From RBG-16-66-20 sp052386675 (GTDB taxonomy: Bacteria > Pseudomonadota > Gammaproteobacteria > Burkholderiales > SG8-39): 64,000 nucleotides of DNA. Position 1 is the first letter of the stretch, and the number at the start of each line of letters is the position of its first letter. A program made the position numbers and the translations under genes. Shown here piece after piece: positions 18,341-29,402 of this stretch. The notes below the pieces were generated by a model, which saw only the letters and a program-made list of their open reading frames with translations, did no database searches and was not told where the DNA came from. The DNA is taken from contig JBQTJX010000007.1 of assembly GCA_052386675.1 (NCBI GenBank), positions 31,126 to 95,125 on the forward strand. The letters are read 5' to 3'.

Positions 18341-19339
18341 TCACGCCGCCCGCTCGATCAGCATGGCGTCACCGTAGGAGAAGAACCGGTAGCGCTGCGC
18401 GATGGCGTGGGCGTAGGCGCGACGGATGTTCTCCGTGCCGGCGAAGGCGGACACCAGCATGAGCAGCGTCGACTTCGGCAGGTGGAAATTGGTGAGCAGG
18501 CGGTGCACGGCGCGGAAGCGGAAGCCGGGGGTGACGAACAGGTCGGTGTCGCCGCTGCGCTTCCCGGTGAGCGCAGCGGCCTCCAGCGCGCGCAGCGAAG
18601 TGGTGCCCACGGCGAGCACGCGGCGCCCGGGAAGGGCATCCACGGTGGCCTCGGGCACCTCGTAGCGCTCGCTGTGCATGCGGTGCTCTTCGATGAATTC
18701 GCTTCTCACCGGCTGGAAGGTGCCGGCGCCGACGTGCAGGGTAACCCGGGCGAATCCCGCGCCGCGCGCGGCGACCCGGTCCAGCATCGCCTGGTCGAAA
18801 TGCAGGCCGGCGGTCGGCGCCGCCACCGCGCCGGGCTTGTCGGCATAGACGGTCTGGTAGCGCGCTTCGTCCTCGGCGCCCGGTGCGTGGCGGATGTAGG
18901 GTGGCAGCGGCACTTCGCCGCAGCGTTCCAGAACCGCGGCAACGTTTTCGTCGAAGCGCAGGCGGTAGAGGTCCTCTTCGCGGCCGAGCACCTCGGCGCC
19001 CGCGCCGTCGCCCAGGGTGAGGCGGTACCCGGGATGAAGCGCGTGCCCGGTGCGCGCGAGCGCCAGCGCTTCGTGGGCGCCTTCGATGCGCTCGACGAAC
19101 ACCTCAACCTTGCCGCCGGTGGCCTTGCGGCCGTGCAGCCGCGCCTTGATCACCCTGGTGTCGTTCAGGACCAGCAGGTCAGCCGGGCCGACCAGGCCGG
19201 GGAGATCGGAGAAGTTCAGGTCCTGCAGCGCGCCGGTGGCGGCGTCCAGGTGCAACAGGCGGCTCGCGCCGCGCGTGGAAGAGGGCTGCTGCGCGATGAG
19301 CCCGGGAGGGAGGTCATAGTCGAAATCGGAGACGAGCAT
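18341..19339 (-). CDS. queA: S-adenosylmethionine:tRNA ribosyltransferase-isomerase
   Basis: A 332-residue enzyme making epoxyqueuosine from preQ1-tRNA and the ribosyl group of SAM. It begins with the family-typical DFDYDLPPGLIAQ and contains VGPADLLVLNDTRVIKARLHG, TAGLHFDQ, LHVGAGTFQPV and the C-terminal LPKSTLLMLVSAFAG. A TATAAT hexamer (plus-strand ATTATA 19351-19356) lies 11 nt before the ATG, in the short region shared with the divergent tRNA gene. Confidence 0.97.
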   Translation of the reverse strand: MLVSDFDYDLPPGLIAQQPSSTRGASRLLHLDAATGALQDLNFSDLPGLVGPADLLVLNDTRVIKARLHGRKATGGKVEVFVERIEGAHEALALARTGHALHPGYRLTLGDGAGAEVLGREEDLYRLRFDENVAAVLERCGEVPLPPYIRHAPGAEDEARYQTVYADKPGAVAAPTAGLHFDQAMLDRVAARGAGFARVTLHVGAGTFQPVRSEFIEEHRMHSERYEVPEATVDALPGRRVLAVGTTSLRALEAAALTGKRSGDTDLFVTPGFRFRAVHRLLTNFHLPKSTLLMLVSAFAGTENIRRAYAHAIAQRYRFFSYGDAMLIERAA

Positions 19340-19371
19340 GGGAGGCGCGCATTATAGAATTGCAACCCCTT
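19340..19371. promoter_or_regulatory. Shared promoter region queA / tRNA-Leu
   Basis: Only 32 bp separate the divergent queA ATG and the mature tRNA 5' end. ATTATA at 19351-19356 reads TATAAT on the minus strand for queA. The overlapping TATAGA (19353-19358) on the plus strand is 13 nt before the tRNA. The two -10 boxes would overlap. This is inferred from sequence only. Confidence 0.45.
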
Positions 19372-19457
19372 GCCGGAATGGCGGAATTGGTAGACGCAGC
19401 GGACTCAAAATCCGCCGCCCCTAAAGCGTGTGGGTTCGAGTCCCACTTCCGGCACCA
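19372..19457 (+). tRNA. tRNA-Leu (anticodon CAA)
   Basis: An 86-nt class II tRNA. The acceptor stem GCCGGAA pairs with TTCCGGC, followed by discriminator A and an encoded CCA. The anticodon stem GCGGA/TCCGC encloses the loop CTCAAAA with anticodon CAA at 19406-19408. The long variable arm is CGCCCCTAAAGCG. The T arm GTGGGTTCGAGTCCCAC is canonical. It reads UUG leucine codons. Confidence 0.97.
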
Positions 19458-19622
19458 CTTGCTCTCTTTGTCCAGACGGACGCGGATCGACGCGCAACCA
19501 CCGCTTCGTGGAATTGCGAAACGAGATCGGTCAGCGAGTGTCACGGTTGCGGGGTATTTCTCTGGACATGGCATCCTGCGGAGCGTAGTCTTTTTCGCGC
19601 CGGATCCCAGGGGAGAGAATGG

Positions 19623-20722
19623 ATGGCCAAGGCACAGTTGCACCTGCTGCCCGCCTCTCGCAACACCATCATGGTGGTGGACGACCAGTCCACGGGCCGC
19701 GCCATTCTTGAGCAGGTCGTGAAGAGCCTCGATGACCGCGTCGAGGTCGAGGGTTTCGCGCGCCCGGTGGATGCCGTGGTCTGGGCCGCGCGCCACATCG
19801 CCGACCTGGTGCTGGTGGACTACATGATGCCGGACATGGATGGCATCGAGCTGGTGGGCCGGCTGCGCTCGCTGCCCGGCTACGAGCACGTGCCGATCGT
19901 CATGATCACCGCGCAGGACGACAAGGCGGTGCGCTACGCCGCCCTGGATGCGGGCATCACCGACTTTCTCACCAAGCCGGTGGACGCGCGCGAGTGCCTG
20001 GCGCGCTGCCGCAACCTGCTCACGCTGCGCCGGCAGCAGCTGGCGCTGGACGACAAGCGCCGCCTGCTCGAAGGCATGGTGGACGAGGCGACACGCGAGA
20101 TTCGCGAGCGAGAGAAGGAGACGCTGCTGCGCCTGGCGCGCGCCGGCGAGTTCCGCGACGAGGAAACCGGCTACCACCTGATCCGCATGGCGCGCTATTC
20201 CAGGCTGATCGCGAACGCCATCGGCCTGGCGCGCGACGAGGCCGAGACCATCGAGCTTGCCGCGCCGCTGCATGACATAGGAAAAATCGGCATTCCGGAC
20301 GGCATCCTGCTCAAGCCTGGCCGCCTGGACGCGCCGGAGTGGGACGTGATGCAGCGCCACCCGGTGATCGGCCACGAGATCCTGAAGGGCAGCGCCTCAA
20401 AGTACGTGCGCATGGGTGCGCTGATCGCCCTGGGCCACCACGAACGCTACGACGGCAAGGGTTATCCGAACGGGCTGGAGGGGGACCACGTGCCGCTGTG
20501 CGCGCGCATCGTGTCGGTGGCGGACGTCTACGACGCGCTCACCTCCAAGCGTCCGTACAAGAAGGCCTGGAAGCCCGACGAGGCCTTCGAATACCTGCGC
20601 GCGCAGCGCGCCAAGCACTTTGATCCGCGCCTGGTGGACGCTTTCCTCGACATGAAGGAGAAGGTGGTCGAGGTCCAGCGCGACTTCCAGGACGCGGCCA
20701 GCGAGATGGGCGGGGGCGGCTG

Positions 20723-20723
<1 letters not shown>
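19623..20723 (+). CDS. rpfG: RpfG-type response regulator with HD-GYP domain
   Basis: A 366-residue two-domain regulator. The N-terminal receiver domain has the DD pair (MVVDDQ) and phospho-acceptor Asp66 in LVLVDYMMPDMDG, with Lys in LTKPVD. A coiled linker leads to an HD-GYP domain with H217-D218 in LHDIGKIGIPDGIL, HHERYDGKGYPNGL (GYP at 280-282) and ADVYDALTSKRPY. Such proteins break down cyclic di-GMP. In Xanthomonas, RpfG is phosphorylated through RpfC when DSF is sensed. Here the stop overlaps the start of the RpfC-like kinase (TGATG), so they are a coupled pair. An open frame continues upstream to the tRNA, but ATG 19623, preceded by GGGAGAG, is the sensible start. Confidence 0.92.
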
Positions 20724-23245
<2,522 letters not shown>

Positions 23246-23329
23246 GCGCGCGTCCCGTCAGGCTAGAATCCGCAACGCGTGGCGCGGCCGCGGCATCCAC
23301 GCAACGAACACCATCCGGAGCCTTGAAGC

Positions 23330-24001
23330 ATGTCCTTTTTCGTCACGCTCATCGAAGACACGGACGCCCAGCGGCGCGACCTGGAGGCGGTCCCGAAGGT
23401 GCACTCGATGATCCACCACGGCCTGAAGGCGGACGAGTACCGCGCCTTCCTGCACGACCTCTATCACATCGTCTGGCATTTCTGCCCGGTCATGGCCGCG
23501 GCGGCGGCGCGTTGCGACGACCGCTTCCAGCAGGTGCGCTACGAGTTGTATGACCGCATCCAGGAGGAGAAGGGCCACGAGGGCTGGGTGCTGGAGGACA
23601 TCGGCGCCGTCGGCGGCGATGTCGCCGCGGCGCGCGCGCTGCCGCCCAGCCCGCCGGTGCAGGCCATGATCGCGTACAACTACTACAGCGCGGAGCGGAT
23701 CCACCCCTGCGCGGCGCTGGGCATGCTCTACATGCTGGAGGTGGTGTCCTCGGTCTACGGCGGACGGGTGTCGGAGGCCATCGCCCACGCGATGGGGCGC
23801 GAGGTTGACGCCGGGGGCTTCAGGTTCCTGTCCTCGCACGCGTCGATGGACGTCGACCACATGGCGAGCCTGAACCGGCTGGTCAAGACCATCGACGACC
23901 CGGCCGCGCAGCAATCCATCATCCACTCGGCGCGGGTCAACTTCCACCAGTTCGCGGGCATGTTCGGCGAAGGCGGCTTCGCCTCGCACATCCGGAGCTA
24001 G
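23330..24001 (+). CDS. Heme-oxygenase-like diiron oxidase (iron-containing redox enzyme family)
   Basis: A 223-residue all-helical protein of the TenA/heme-oxygenase-like fold. A full set of candidate diiron ligands can be read: E80 and H83 (QEEKGHE), E137 (YMLEVVSSVYGG) and H170, D174, H177 (SSHASMDVDHM). The last spacing, H-x3-D-x2-H, is that of heme-oxygenase-like diiron oxidases such as CADD and UndA. Known members oxidise fatty acids, amino acids or their own residues. It starts 84 bp after rpfC with a ribosome site (CGGAG) and a TAGAAT hexamer (23262-23267). It converges on the COQ4-like gene, sharing a CTAG that supplies both stop codons. Substrate unknown; a fatty-acid role is suggested only by the rpf context. 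Confidence 0.75.
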   Translation: MSFFVTLIEDTDAQRRDLEAVPKVHSMIHHGLKADEYRAFLHDLYHIVWHFCPVMAAAAARCDDRFQQVRYELYDRIQEEKGHEGWVLEDIGAVGGDVAAARALPPSPPVQAMIAYNYYSAERIHPCAALGMLYMLEVVSSVYGGRVSEAIAHAMGREVDAGGFRFLSSHASMDVDHMASLNRLVKTIDDPAAQQSIIHSARVNFHQFAGMFGEGGFASHIRS

Positions 24002-24828
24002 GCCGCGGCGGCGAGCGCCAGCTTTCCGGCGCGGCAACGCGGCGCCTCGACCCGCAGTTCCCGGCGCAGCGAGGCCAGATCGCGCTCCCACATGCGCTCC
24101 CACTCCACCGCGAGCAGCGAGGCGGCGCCCTTGCCGTTGCGATAGCCCTCGCAGAACGCGTCCAGGTGCAGCTCCAGGTCGCCGAAGCGGCCGCGCAGCA
24201 CGCTCTTCAGGACTGCGCTGGCGAGGATGAGCGCCGACTGGCCGTTGGTGAACTGCGCGAAATAGAAACCCTGCAGGCCGACCTCGCCGAACTCGTCGGT
24301 GCCGAAACCGGCCAGTACGTGCCAGATGTCGTGCGTCTGGCGCAGGCGCAGGCGCAGGAAATGCATGCGGTGCCGCGGCGGGACGTCCTCGAAGAAGTCC
24401 GGCTTCAGGTTGCAGGCCTTCATGTGGCGGGCATAGGCGCCGCCGAGCGTGGCCGCGGGCAGCCGCATCAAATCGTCGATGTCGTAGCGCGGGGCGCAGT
24501 ACCGGCGCTGCCAGAGGGTCTCCAGCTCGGCCGAGGCGAAGGGGTCGGCGATCTCGCGCCGGGCGCGCGCGCCCTCGGCGATATTGTCCTGGCTGTCGCC
24601 CATCATGAAGACGTACTTCACCTGGTCCGGGCGCCGGCCGAGCATGAACGCGGCGTAGATCGAGCGCAGGTTGTTGCGGCGGTCCTCCCGCCGGCGCAGG
24701 CGCGCGGCTTCCGCCGGCGACGGTGACGGCGCGGGCGGCATGGGTTCGTTCGCCGCCGCGGCGCCCGCGGCCGGCGAGAACAGGGCGCGCACCGAGACCA
24801 GGGCGCCGGTGAGGTTGAGGATGTTCAT
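23998..24828 (-). CDS. COQ4-like protein, cotranscribed with rpfF
   Basis: A 276-residue protein. Its middle matches the COQ4 family: LPAATLGGAYARHMKACNLKPDFF (about 123-146) and the metal-binding motif HDxxHx11E as H166-D167-I-W-H170 and E182. COQ4 proteins act in ubiquinone synthesis and have been linked to oxidative removal of the ring carboxyl group. The N-terminal roughly 45 residues are Ala/Pro-rich with a hydrophobic start. It lies 29 bp after rpfF with its own ribosome site (GGAGAG), so it belongs to the rpfF transcript. Other ubiquinone genes are absent nearby, which argues for a different or signal-related job. Function inferred only. Confidence 0.7.
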   Translation of the reverse strand: MNILNLTGALVSVRALFSPAAGAAAANEPMPPAPSPSPAEAARLRRREDRRNNLRSIYAAFMLGRRPDQVKYVFMMGDSQDNIAEGARARREIADPFASAELETLWQRRYCAPRYDIDDLMRLPAATLGGAYARHMKACNLKPDFFEDVPPRHRMHFLRLRLRQTHDIWHVLAGFGTDEFGEVGLQGFYFAQFTNGQSALILASAVLKSVLRGRFGDLELHLDAFCEGYRNGKGAASLLAVEWERMWERDLASLRRELRVEAPRCRAGKLALAAAA

Positions 24829-24857
24829 GTCTACTCTCCTTGGCTTGTGGGGTCGTG

Positions 24858-25784
24858 TCAGACGGCGACCGCGAGCGCTTCGTCGGTGACGGAAGCGACG
24901 TCACCGAACTCCATGCGGCGCATCTGCGCGCGCACGATGCGGCTCATCATCTTCAGGTTGCGGTCGTCCAGGCGCAGGGCGGCATCCACCCAGGTCTCGG
25001 TGATCGCGTCCAGTTCGGCGCGCGTCACCGGGCTCACCAGCTGGCGCGCGCGATGGACCGCGGCGATGCCGTTGCGCCGGCCGGCGTTGCGGCGCAGCCA
25101 GTCGCGCACCGCGCCTTCTCCCTCGCCGTCTTTCGCCAGCACATCCACCACGCCCATCTCGTGCAGCCTGGCTGCCGGCAGCACCTTGCCCGAGAGGATC
25201 AGGTCCTCCGCCTGGCGCATGCCGATGCGCCGGGCGAGCAGGCTGTAGGCGCCCATGCCCGGGAACAGGTTGAACAGGATTTCCGGCAGCCCCAGTTGCG
25301 CGCTTTCCTCGGCGACGATGATGTCGGAGGACAGCGCAGACTCGAAGCCGCCGCCCAGCGCGTCGCCCTGCACCAGCGAGATGGTGGTCATGGCCGGGCA
25401 GCCGAAGTTCTCGATGCGCGGATGCATGTTGTCGATGCACAGGCGCGCGTAGTGCGCCAGCGCTTCGCGGTCGCGCGCCTTGATGAGCAGCACGAACAGC
25501 GCGAGGTCGCCGCCGAGGTTGAACACGCGCGGCGTGCGCGAGGCGAGCACGTAGCTCGTCGCCTGGCACCACTGGCCCTCGACCTCGACGCGGCCGCCGT
25601 TGTCCTGCAGCGCGCGGTCGTGCTCGCGGATGTCCTTCAGCAGGCCGAGGCTGAAGCAGGCAGTGCCTTTCGGATTGAAGTAGCCCCACACCGTTCCCGT
25701 GGCCGGTTCGAACTCCGACTGGTACTGCGAGCGCATCCTGCCGTACGGAGCGCGAAGCCCCGCGGCATCGTTCATGTTGCTCAT
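24858..25784 (-). CDS. rpfF: RpfF-type DSF synthase (crotonase family)
   Basis: A 308-residue crotonase-fold enzyme. RpfF makes cis-2-unsaturated fatty-acid signals from 3-hydroxyacyl-ACP by combined dehydratase and thioesterase activity. Both catalytic glutamates are present, E148 in GDALGGGFESALSS and E168 in LGLPEILFNLFPGMGAYS, with the 20-residue spacing of Xanthomonas E141/E161. The flanking FGCPAMTTISLVQGDALGGG is the RpfF signature rather than that of an ordinary enoyl-CoA hydratase. I chose ATG 25784, which has a GGGAGA ribosome site 6 nt upstream; the frame continues further 5'. With rpfC and rpfG nearby this completes a DSF circuit. Confidence 0.92.
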   Translation of the reverse strand: MSNMNDAAGLRAPYGRMRSQYQSEFEPATGTVWGYFNPKGTACFSLGLLKDIREHDRALQDNGGRVEVEGQWCQATSYVLASRTPRVFNLGGDLALFVLLIKARDREALAHYARLCIDNMHPRIENFGCPAMTTISLVQGDALGGGFESALSSDIIVAEESAQLGLPEILFNLFPGMGAYSLLARRIGMRQAEDLILSGKVLPAARLHEMGVVDVLAKDGEGEGAVRDWLRRNAGRRNGIAAVHRARQLVSPVTRAELDAITETWVDAALRLDDRNLKMMSRIVRAQMRRMEFGDVASVTDEALAVAV

Positions 25785-25963
25785 GGCATTTCTCCCAAGA
25801 AGTCCCCCTTTCGGGGGCATTGCGATCCCAGACGCCGGGCGTCAGCCCAGCGCCTCCCGGGACCATTTAACGCCGCTTGCACGACGCGGGCAATTACAAT
25901 CTCTTTCGTTCGCGGAATGGAATCGCAGCGTGCGCGGCACTTTTTCAGGGGCTATTGGACGAA
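25785..25963. promoter_or_regulatory. Divergent intergenic region rpfF / gamma-glutamyltransferase
   Basis: These 179 bp hold the promoters of rpfF (leftward) and the ggt-like gene (rightward). Visible are the rpfF ribosome site (plus-strand TCTCCC, 25791-25796), a small inverted repeat CCCCCTTTCGGGGG at 25804-25817, and TACAAT (25896-25901) as a -10 candidate for the rightward gene. No known riboswitch or clear operator was recognised. Confidence 0.4.
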
Positions 25964-27565
25964 ATGATTAACACCAGCTACGCCAGGCGCGGCATCGCGG
26001 TGGCGTCACATTCGCTCGCGTCGCAGTCGGCGCTCGCCGTGCTGCGGGAGGGCGGAAACGCCATCGAGGCGATGGTGGCGGCGGCCTCCACGATCGCCGT
26101 TGTTTATCCGCACATGACCGGCATCGGTGGCGATGCGTTCTGGCTGGTCTCGGCGCCGGATTCATCGCCGACCGCGATCGACGCCTGCGGCCCTGCGGCA
26201 CGCGGTGCGACCATCACGTCGTATCGGGAAAAGAGATTCGACAGCATTCCGGCGCGTGGGCCGCTCGCAGCGAACACGGTCGCCGGAACCATTGGTGGCT
26301 GGACGCTTGCGCTGGAGTTGAGCCGGGGAAGATGGGGCGGAAGGCTTCCGCTGTCGCGCTTGCTGGAAGACTCGATCCACTACGCCGACGCCGGCGTGCC
26401 GGCGACCGCGAGCCAGGAGGCCAATACGCGCGCCAAGCGCGCCGAACTGGAGCCGGTGCCTGGATTCGCGGTGCGCTTCATGCCCGGCGGCGAGCCGCCG
26501 CGCCGCGGCGCGATGTTCCGGCAGGCGGGGATGGCCTCGACGCTGCGCCGGCTCGCGCGCGCGGGCCTGGAGGATTTCTATCGCGGCGAACTGGCGCGCG
26601 CGATGGCGCAGGACCTCGCGGCGCTGGGGAGCCCGGTTTCGCTCGCGGACCTGGAGGGTTACGCGGCGCGCGAAGTGCAGCCGCTCGAGCTTGCCCACGC
26701 CGCCGCGACGCTCTACAACATGACCCCGCCCACGCAGGGCGCGGTGTCCCTCGCCATCCTGGGCATCGTCGAGCGCCTGGGCCTGTCGCGCATGGAACCG
26801 GACAGCGCCGACCATGTGCACGCGATCGTCGAGGCGACCAAGGCGGCGTTCCTCCACATCCGCGATCCGCACCTGACCGATCCGGCGGACATGGCCGTGC
26901 GGCCGCAGGAACTCCTGGAGGGCAAGCGCCTGGACGCGCTCGCAGCGCAGATCGACATGAAGCGGGCGCGTCCGTGGCCCGGTGGCTCCAGGCCGGGCGG
27001 CACCATCTGGATGGGCGTGATCGACGGCGCCGGGCGCGCCGTGAGCTTCATCCAGAGCATCTACCACGAGTTCGGTTCCGGCCTGGTCCTGCCGGCGACA
27101 CAGGTCAACTGGCAGAACCGCGGTTGCAGCTTTTCCCTGGACGAGTCGCGCATCAACCGACTGCGGCCCGGCAAGAAGCCGTTCCACACGCTCAATCCGG
27201 CCCTGGCGCGATTCGCCGACGGGCGCGTGATGGTCTACGGCACCATGGGCGGCGACGGCCAGCCGCAGACGCAAGCCGCGGTGTTCACGCGCCATGCGGT
27301 GTTCGGCCAGCCGCTGCAGCAGGCGGTGTCGGCGCCACGCTGGCTGCTGGGCCGCACCTGGGGTTCGGTTTCCGAGACGCTCAAGCTGGAGTCGCGCTTC
27401 GCCCCCGCCCTCGCCGAGGAACTGCGCCGACGCGGCCACGACCTGGAAACGGTGGGCGCCTACGACGAAATCATGGGCCACGCCGGTGCGCTGGTTCGCC
27501 ATGCGGACGGCGCGCTGGAGGGCGCCGCCGATCCGCGCGGGGACGGCTGCGTTGCGGGCTTCTGA
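25964..27565 (+). CDS. Gamma-glutamyltransferase family hydrolase
   Basis: A 533-residue Ntn-hydrolase proenzyme of the gamma-glutamyltranspeptidase family, normally self-cleaving before a catalytic Thr. The likely nucleophile is T347 in RPGGTIWMGVIDGAGRAVSFIQS, followed by the small-subunit motif GSGLVLPATQVNWQNRG and the KPFHTLNP and MGGDGQPQ stretches. No clear signal peptide is seen, so it may be cytoplasmic and of the acylase-like branch. Start ATG 25964 begins homologous sequence (RRGIAVASHSLASQ). The frame upstream is spurious. Confidence 0.88.
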   Translation: MINTSYARRGIAVASHSLASQSALAVLREGGNAIEAMVAAASTIAVVYPHMTGIGGDAFWLVSAPDSSPTAIDACGPAARGATITSYREKRFDSIPARGPLAANTVAGTIGGWTLALELSRGRWGGRLPLSRLLEDSIHYADAGVPATASQEANTRAKRAELEPVPGFAVRFMPGGEPPRRGAMFRQAGMASTLRRLARAGLEDFYRGELARAMAQDLAALGSPVSLADLEGYAAREVQPLELAHAAATLYNMTPPTQGAVSLAILGIVERLGLSRMEPDSADHVHAIVEATKAAFLHIRDPHLTDPADMAVRPQELLEGKRLDALAAQIDMKRARPWPGGSRPGGTIWMGVIDGAGRAVSFIQSIYHEFGSGLVLPATQVNWQNRGCSFSLDESRINRLRPGKKPFHTLNPALARFADGRVMVYGTMGGDGQPQTQAAVFTRHAVFGQPLQQAVSAPRWLLGRTWGSVSETLKLESRFAPALAEELRRRGHDLETVGAYDEIMGHAGALVRHADGALEGAADPRGDGCVAGF

Positions 27566-27676
27566 ACCGCGGCGCGGGTGAAATACTGCATGGGAGCGGC
27601 GGCGGGTATGGAAGAAACGGGGAACATGCGGTAAAGTTTTCCCGTCATTGTCCGCAGCGCGTTTCGAGGGGGCAGC

Positions 27677-27913
27677 ATGTACGCGATCGTCTACAAGAGC
27701 GACGGGTTTCCGATCTGCCAGCAGGTCGCGGGAGTGAGCCCGGACCCTGTCGTCACCTGGAATACCGAAGCCGCGGCGAAGGCTTTCATCACCTCGAAGG
27801 CGGGTGAGGCCGATTTCCAGCCGGTGCAGCTGACCGACGAAGCAATGGACAGGATCGCGCAGGCCATGGGCTGCGCGGTGGAATCCATGATGTTCGAGCC
27901 GTATCCTAGTTAG
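27677..27913 (+). CDS. Small hypothetical protein
   Basis: A 78-residue acidic protein that I do not recognise. It begins MYAIVYKSDGFPICQQVAG and ends with an amphipathic stretch DEAMDRIAQAMGCAVESMMFEP. No signal peptide or membrane segment. It has two Cys. An AGGGGGCAG ribosome site precedes the ATG, and codon use is like its neighbours, so it is probably real. Directly after its stop come short tandem repeats and a hairpin. Confidence 0.6.
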   Translation: MYAIVYKSDGFPICQQVAGVSPDPVVTWNTEAAAKAFITSKAGEADFQPVQLTDEAMDRIAQAMGCAVESMMFEPYPS

Positions 27914-27939
27914 CCTAGTTAGCCTGGCTAGCCCAGGCT
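27905..27939. terminator. CCTAGTTAG tandem copies and hairpin between convergent genes
   Basis: CCTAGTTAG occurs twice in tandem (27905-27922), followed by the variant CCTGGCTAG. The last unit is part of a hairpin with perfect 7-bp arms AGCCTGG (27921-27927) and CCAGGCT (27933-27939) around a 5-nt loop. It lies between the small gene and the convergent kinase and overlaps the latter's stop. There is no T tract, so intrinsic termination is uncertain. Confidence 0.45.
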
Positions 27940-28572
27940 GAAGAACTCCCGGCGGCTCTTCATGCCGCGAATGCGCGCGATGAGCAGGTCGAGGTCGGCC
28001 TCCCGGCTGACGAAGTTCAGGTTCTCCGAGTTCACGATCAGCACCGGCGCCGCGCTGTAGTGGTAGAAGAAGCGCGCGTATCCCTCCGAGAGCAGCGCCA
28101 GGTACTCCTCGCTGATGCCCCGCTCCCAGGCCGAGGCGCGGCGCTTGACGCGCTCGATCAGCGTGCGCGGTTCGGCCTGCAGGTAGACCACCAGGTCGGG
28201 CGGCGGCGCCTGTGGCCGCAAGGCGTCGTAGATGCGCTGGTACAGCGCCAGTTCGTCCGCCGACAGGGTGATGCGCGCGAACAGCGGGTCCTTCTCGATC
28301 AGGAAGTCGGCCACCACCGGCCGGCCGAAGATGTCCGGCTGCGCCAGCGGCTCCAGCTGCCGGGCGCGCTGGAAGAGGAAAAAGAGCTGTGTGGGAAGCG
28401 CGTGGCGCGCCATGTCTCGATAGAAGCGCTCCAGGAACGGGTTCTCGCCCGGCTGCTCCAGCAGCAGGTCGGCGCCGAAGCGCTCGGCGAGGCGCCGCGC
28501 CAGGCTGGTCTTGCCCGCGCCGATCGGTCCTTCCACCGCGAGGTACCTGAAACCCGCCATCGCCTCAGCCAC
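27928..28572 (-). CDS. Deoxynucleoside kinase family protein
   Basis: A 214-residue P-loop kinase of the deoxyguanosine/deoxyadenosine kinase family. It has Walker A GPIGAGKTSL at residues 15-24, the substrate-binding E-N-PFLERFY region, FQRARQL, DFLIEKDPLFARITL and the lid RVKRRASAWERG. It phosphorylates purine deoxynucleosides in salvage. A second ATG four codons in (28560) is an alternative start. It overlaps the DUF486 gene by 8 bp in the folK-pcnB operon, a familiar neighbourhood for this kinase in betaproteobacteria. Confidence 0.88.
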   Translation of the reverse strand: MAEAMAGFRYLAVEGPIGAGKTSLARRLAERFGADLLLEQPGENPFLERFYRDMARHALPTQLFFLFQRARQLEPLAQPDIFGRPVVADFLIEKDPLFARITLSADELALYQRIYDALRPQAPPPDLVVYLQAEPRTLIERVKRRASAWERGISEEYLALLSEGYARFFYHYSAAPVLIVNSENLNFVSREADLDLLIARIRGMKSRREFFSLG

Positions 28573-28912
28573 GGAAGATGAAATACACCGCGCCCATGAT
28601 GCACAGGGCGGCCCAAAGGTAGTCCAGCTTGAGCGGCTGGTTCATGTAGAACAGGGCGAAGGGCACGAACACCACCAGCGTGATCACCTCCTGCATGATC
28701 TTCAGCTGCGCCAGGCTCATCACGCTGTAGCCGATGCGGTTGGCCGGCACCTGCAGAAGGTATTCGAACAGGGCGATACCCCAGCTCAGCAGCGCCGCGA
28801 TCCACCATGGCTTGGACGAGAGGTTCTTCAGGTGCGCATACCAGGCGAAGGTCATGAACACGTTGGAGGCCACCAGCAGCCCGGCGGATACCACGATCGG
28901 GGAAAGCTGCAT
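28565..28912 (-). CDS. DUF486 family membrane protein
   Basis: A 115-residue protein with four predicted membrane helices and the family sequence FAWYAHLKNLSSKPWWIAALLSWGIALFEYLLQVPANRIGY. DUF486 proteins resemble half of a small multidrug or DMT-type transporter and may act as dimers. No substrate is known. It is inserted between folK (2 bp away) and the kinase gene, with which it overlaps. Confidence 0.85.
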   Translation of the reverse strand: MQLSPIVVSAGLLVASNVFMTFAWYAHLKNLSSKPWWIAALLSWGIALFEYLLQVPANRIGYSVMSLAQLKIMQEVITLVVFVPFALFYMNQPLKLDYLWAALCIMGAVYFIFRG

Positions 28913-28914
28913 CG

Positions 28915-29394
28915 TCAGTCAATCCTTTCGATCCGCTGCCTGGCGCATAGGGCGAGCAGCTCGCGCACCGGACCGCGGTCCGGCACCGCGGCGTCCGGCT
29001 CGATTTCCGCCAGTGGCGCGAGGACGAAGGCGCGCTCGTGCATGCGCGGGTGGGGCAGGGTGAGGCGCGGGGAATCGAGCACGCGTCCATCGTAGAGCAG
29101 CAGGTCCAGGTCCAGGGTGCGCGGTGCATTGGCGAAGCTGCGCTCGCGGCCGTGGCGGCGCTCGATGCCCTGCAATTCGTCCAGCAGCGGCTCGGCGGCG
29201 ATGGTGGTCTCCAGGCGCGCCACCGCGTTCAGGAAATCGGGCTGGCCAGCGTGGCCCAGGGGCGCGCTGCGGTAGAAGGACGAGCAGCGCGCAAGGCGGG
29301 TGCCGGGCAGGCTGCCGATTTCCCCCAGGGCCGATTCGATCTGGCGGCGAGGCTCGCCGAGGTTGGAACCGATCCCGACGTAGGCCGTCGCCAT
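28915..29394 (-). CDS. folK: 2-amino-4-hydroxy-6-hydroxymethyldihydropteridine pyrophosphokinase
   Basis: A 159-residue folate-pathway kinase that pyrophosphorylates hydroxymethyl-dihydropterin. It shows TAYVGIGSNLGEPR at the N-terminus, FLNAVARLET, and the Mg/ATP motif RTLDLDLLLYDG followed by LPHPRMHERAFVLAPL. Start ATG 29394. It lies 8 bp after pcnB, the usual pcnB-folK pair. Confidence 0.96.
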   Translation of the reverse strand: MATAYVGIGSNLGEPRRQIESALGEIGSLPGTRLARCSSFYRSAPLGHAGQPDFLNAVARLETTIAAEPLLDELQGIERRHGRERSFANAPRTLDLDLLLYDGRVLDSPRLTLPHPRMHERAFVLAPLAEIEPDAAVPDRGPVRELLALCARQRIERID

Positions 29395-29402
29395 GCCTGG
29401 CG

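Noticed and set aside
19458..19622. Possible cyclic-di-GMP riboswitch before rpfG
   Set aside because: I looked for the GEMM core sequences because an HD-GYP gene follows, but the conserved blocks are absent and no convincing paired structure is seen.
23258..24904. Long minus-strand frame spanning the diiron oxidase and COQ4-like genes as a single fused protein
   Set aside because: Its residues are not those of the COQ4 frame; both genes are explained by separate frames with ribosome sites and intact motifs.
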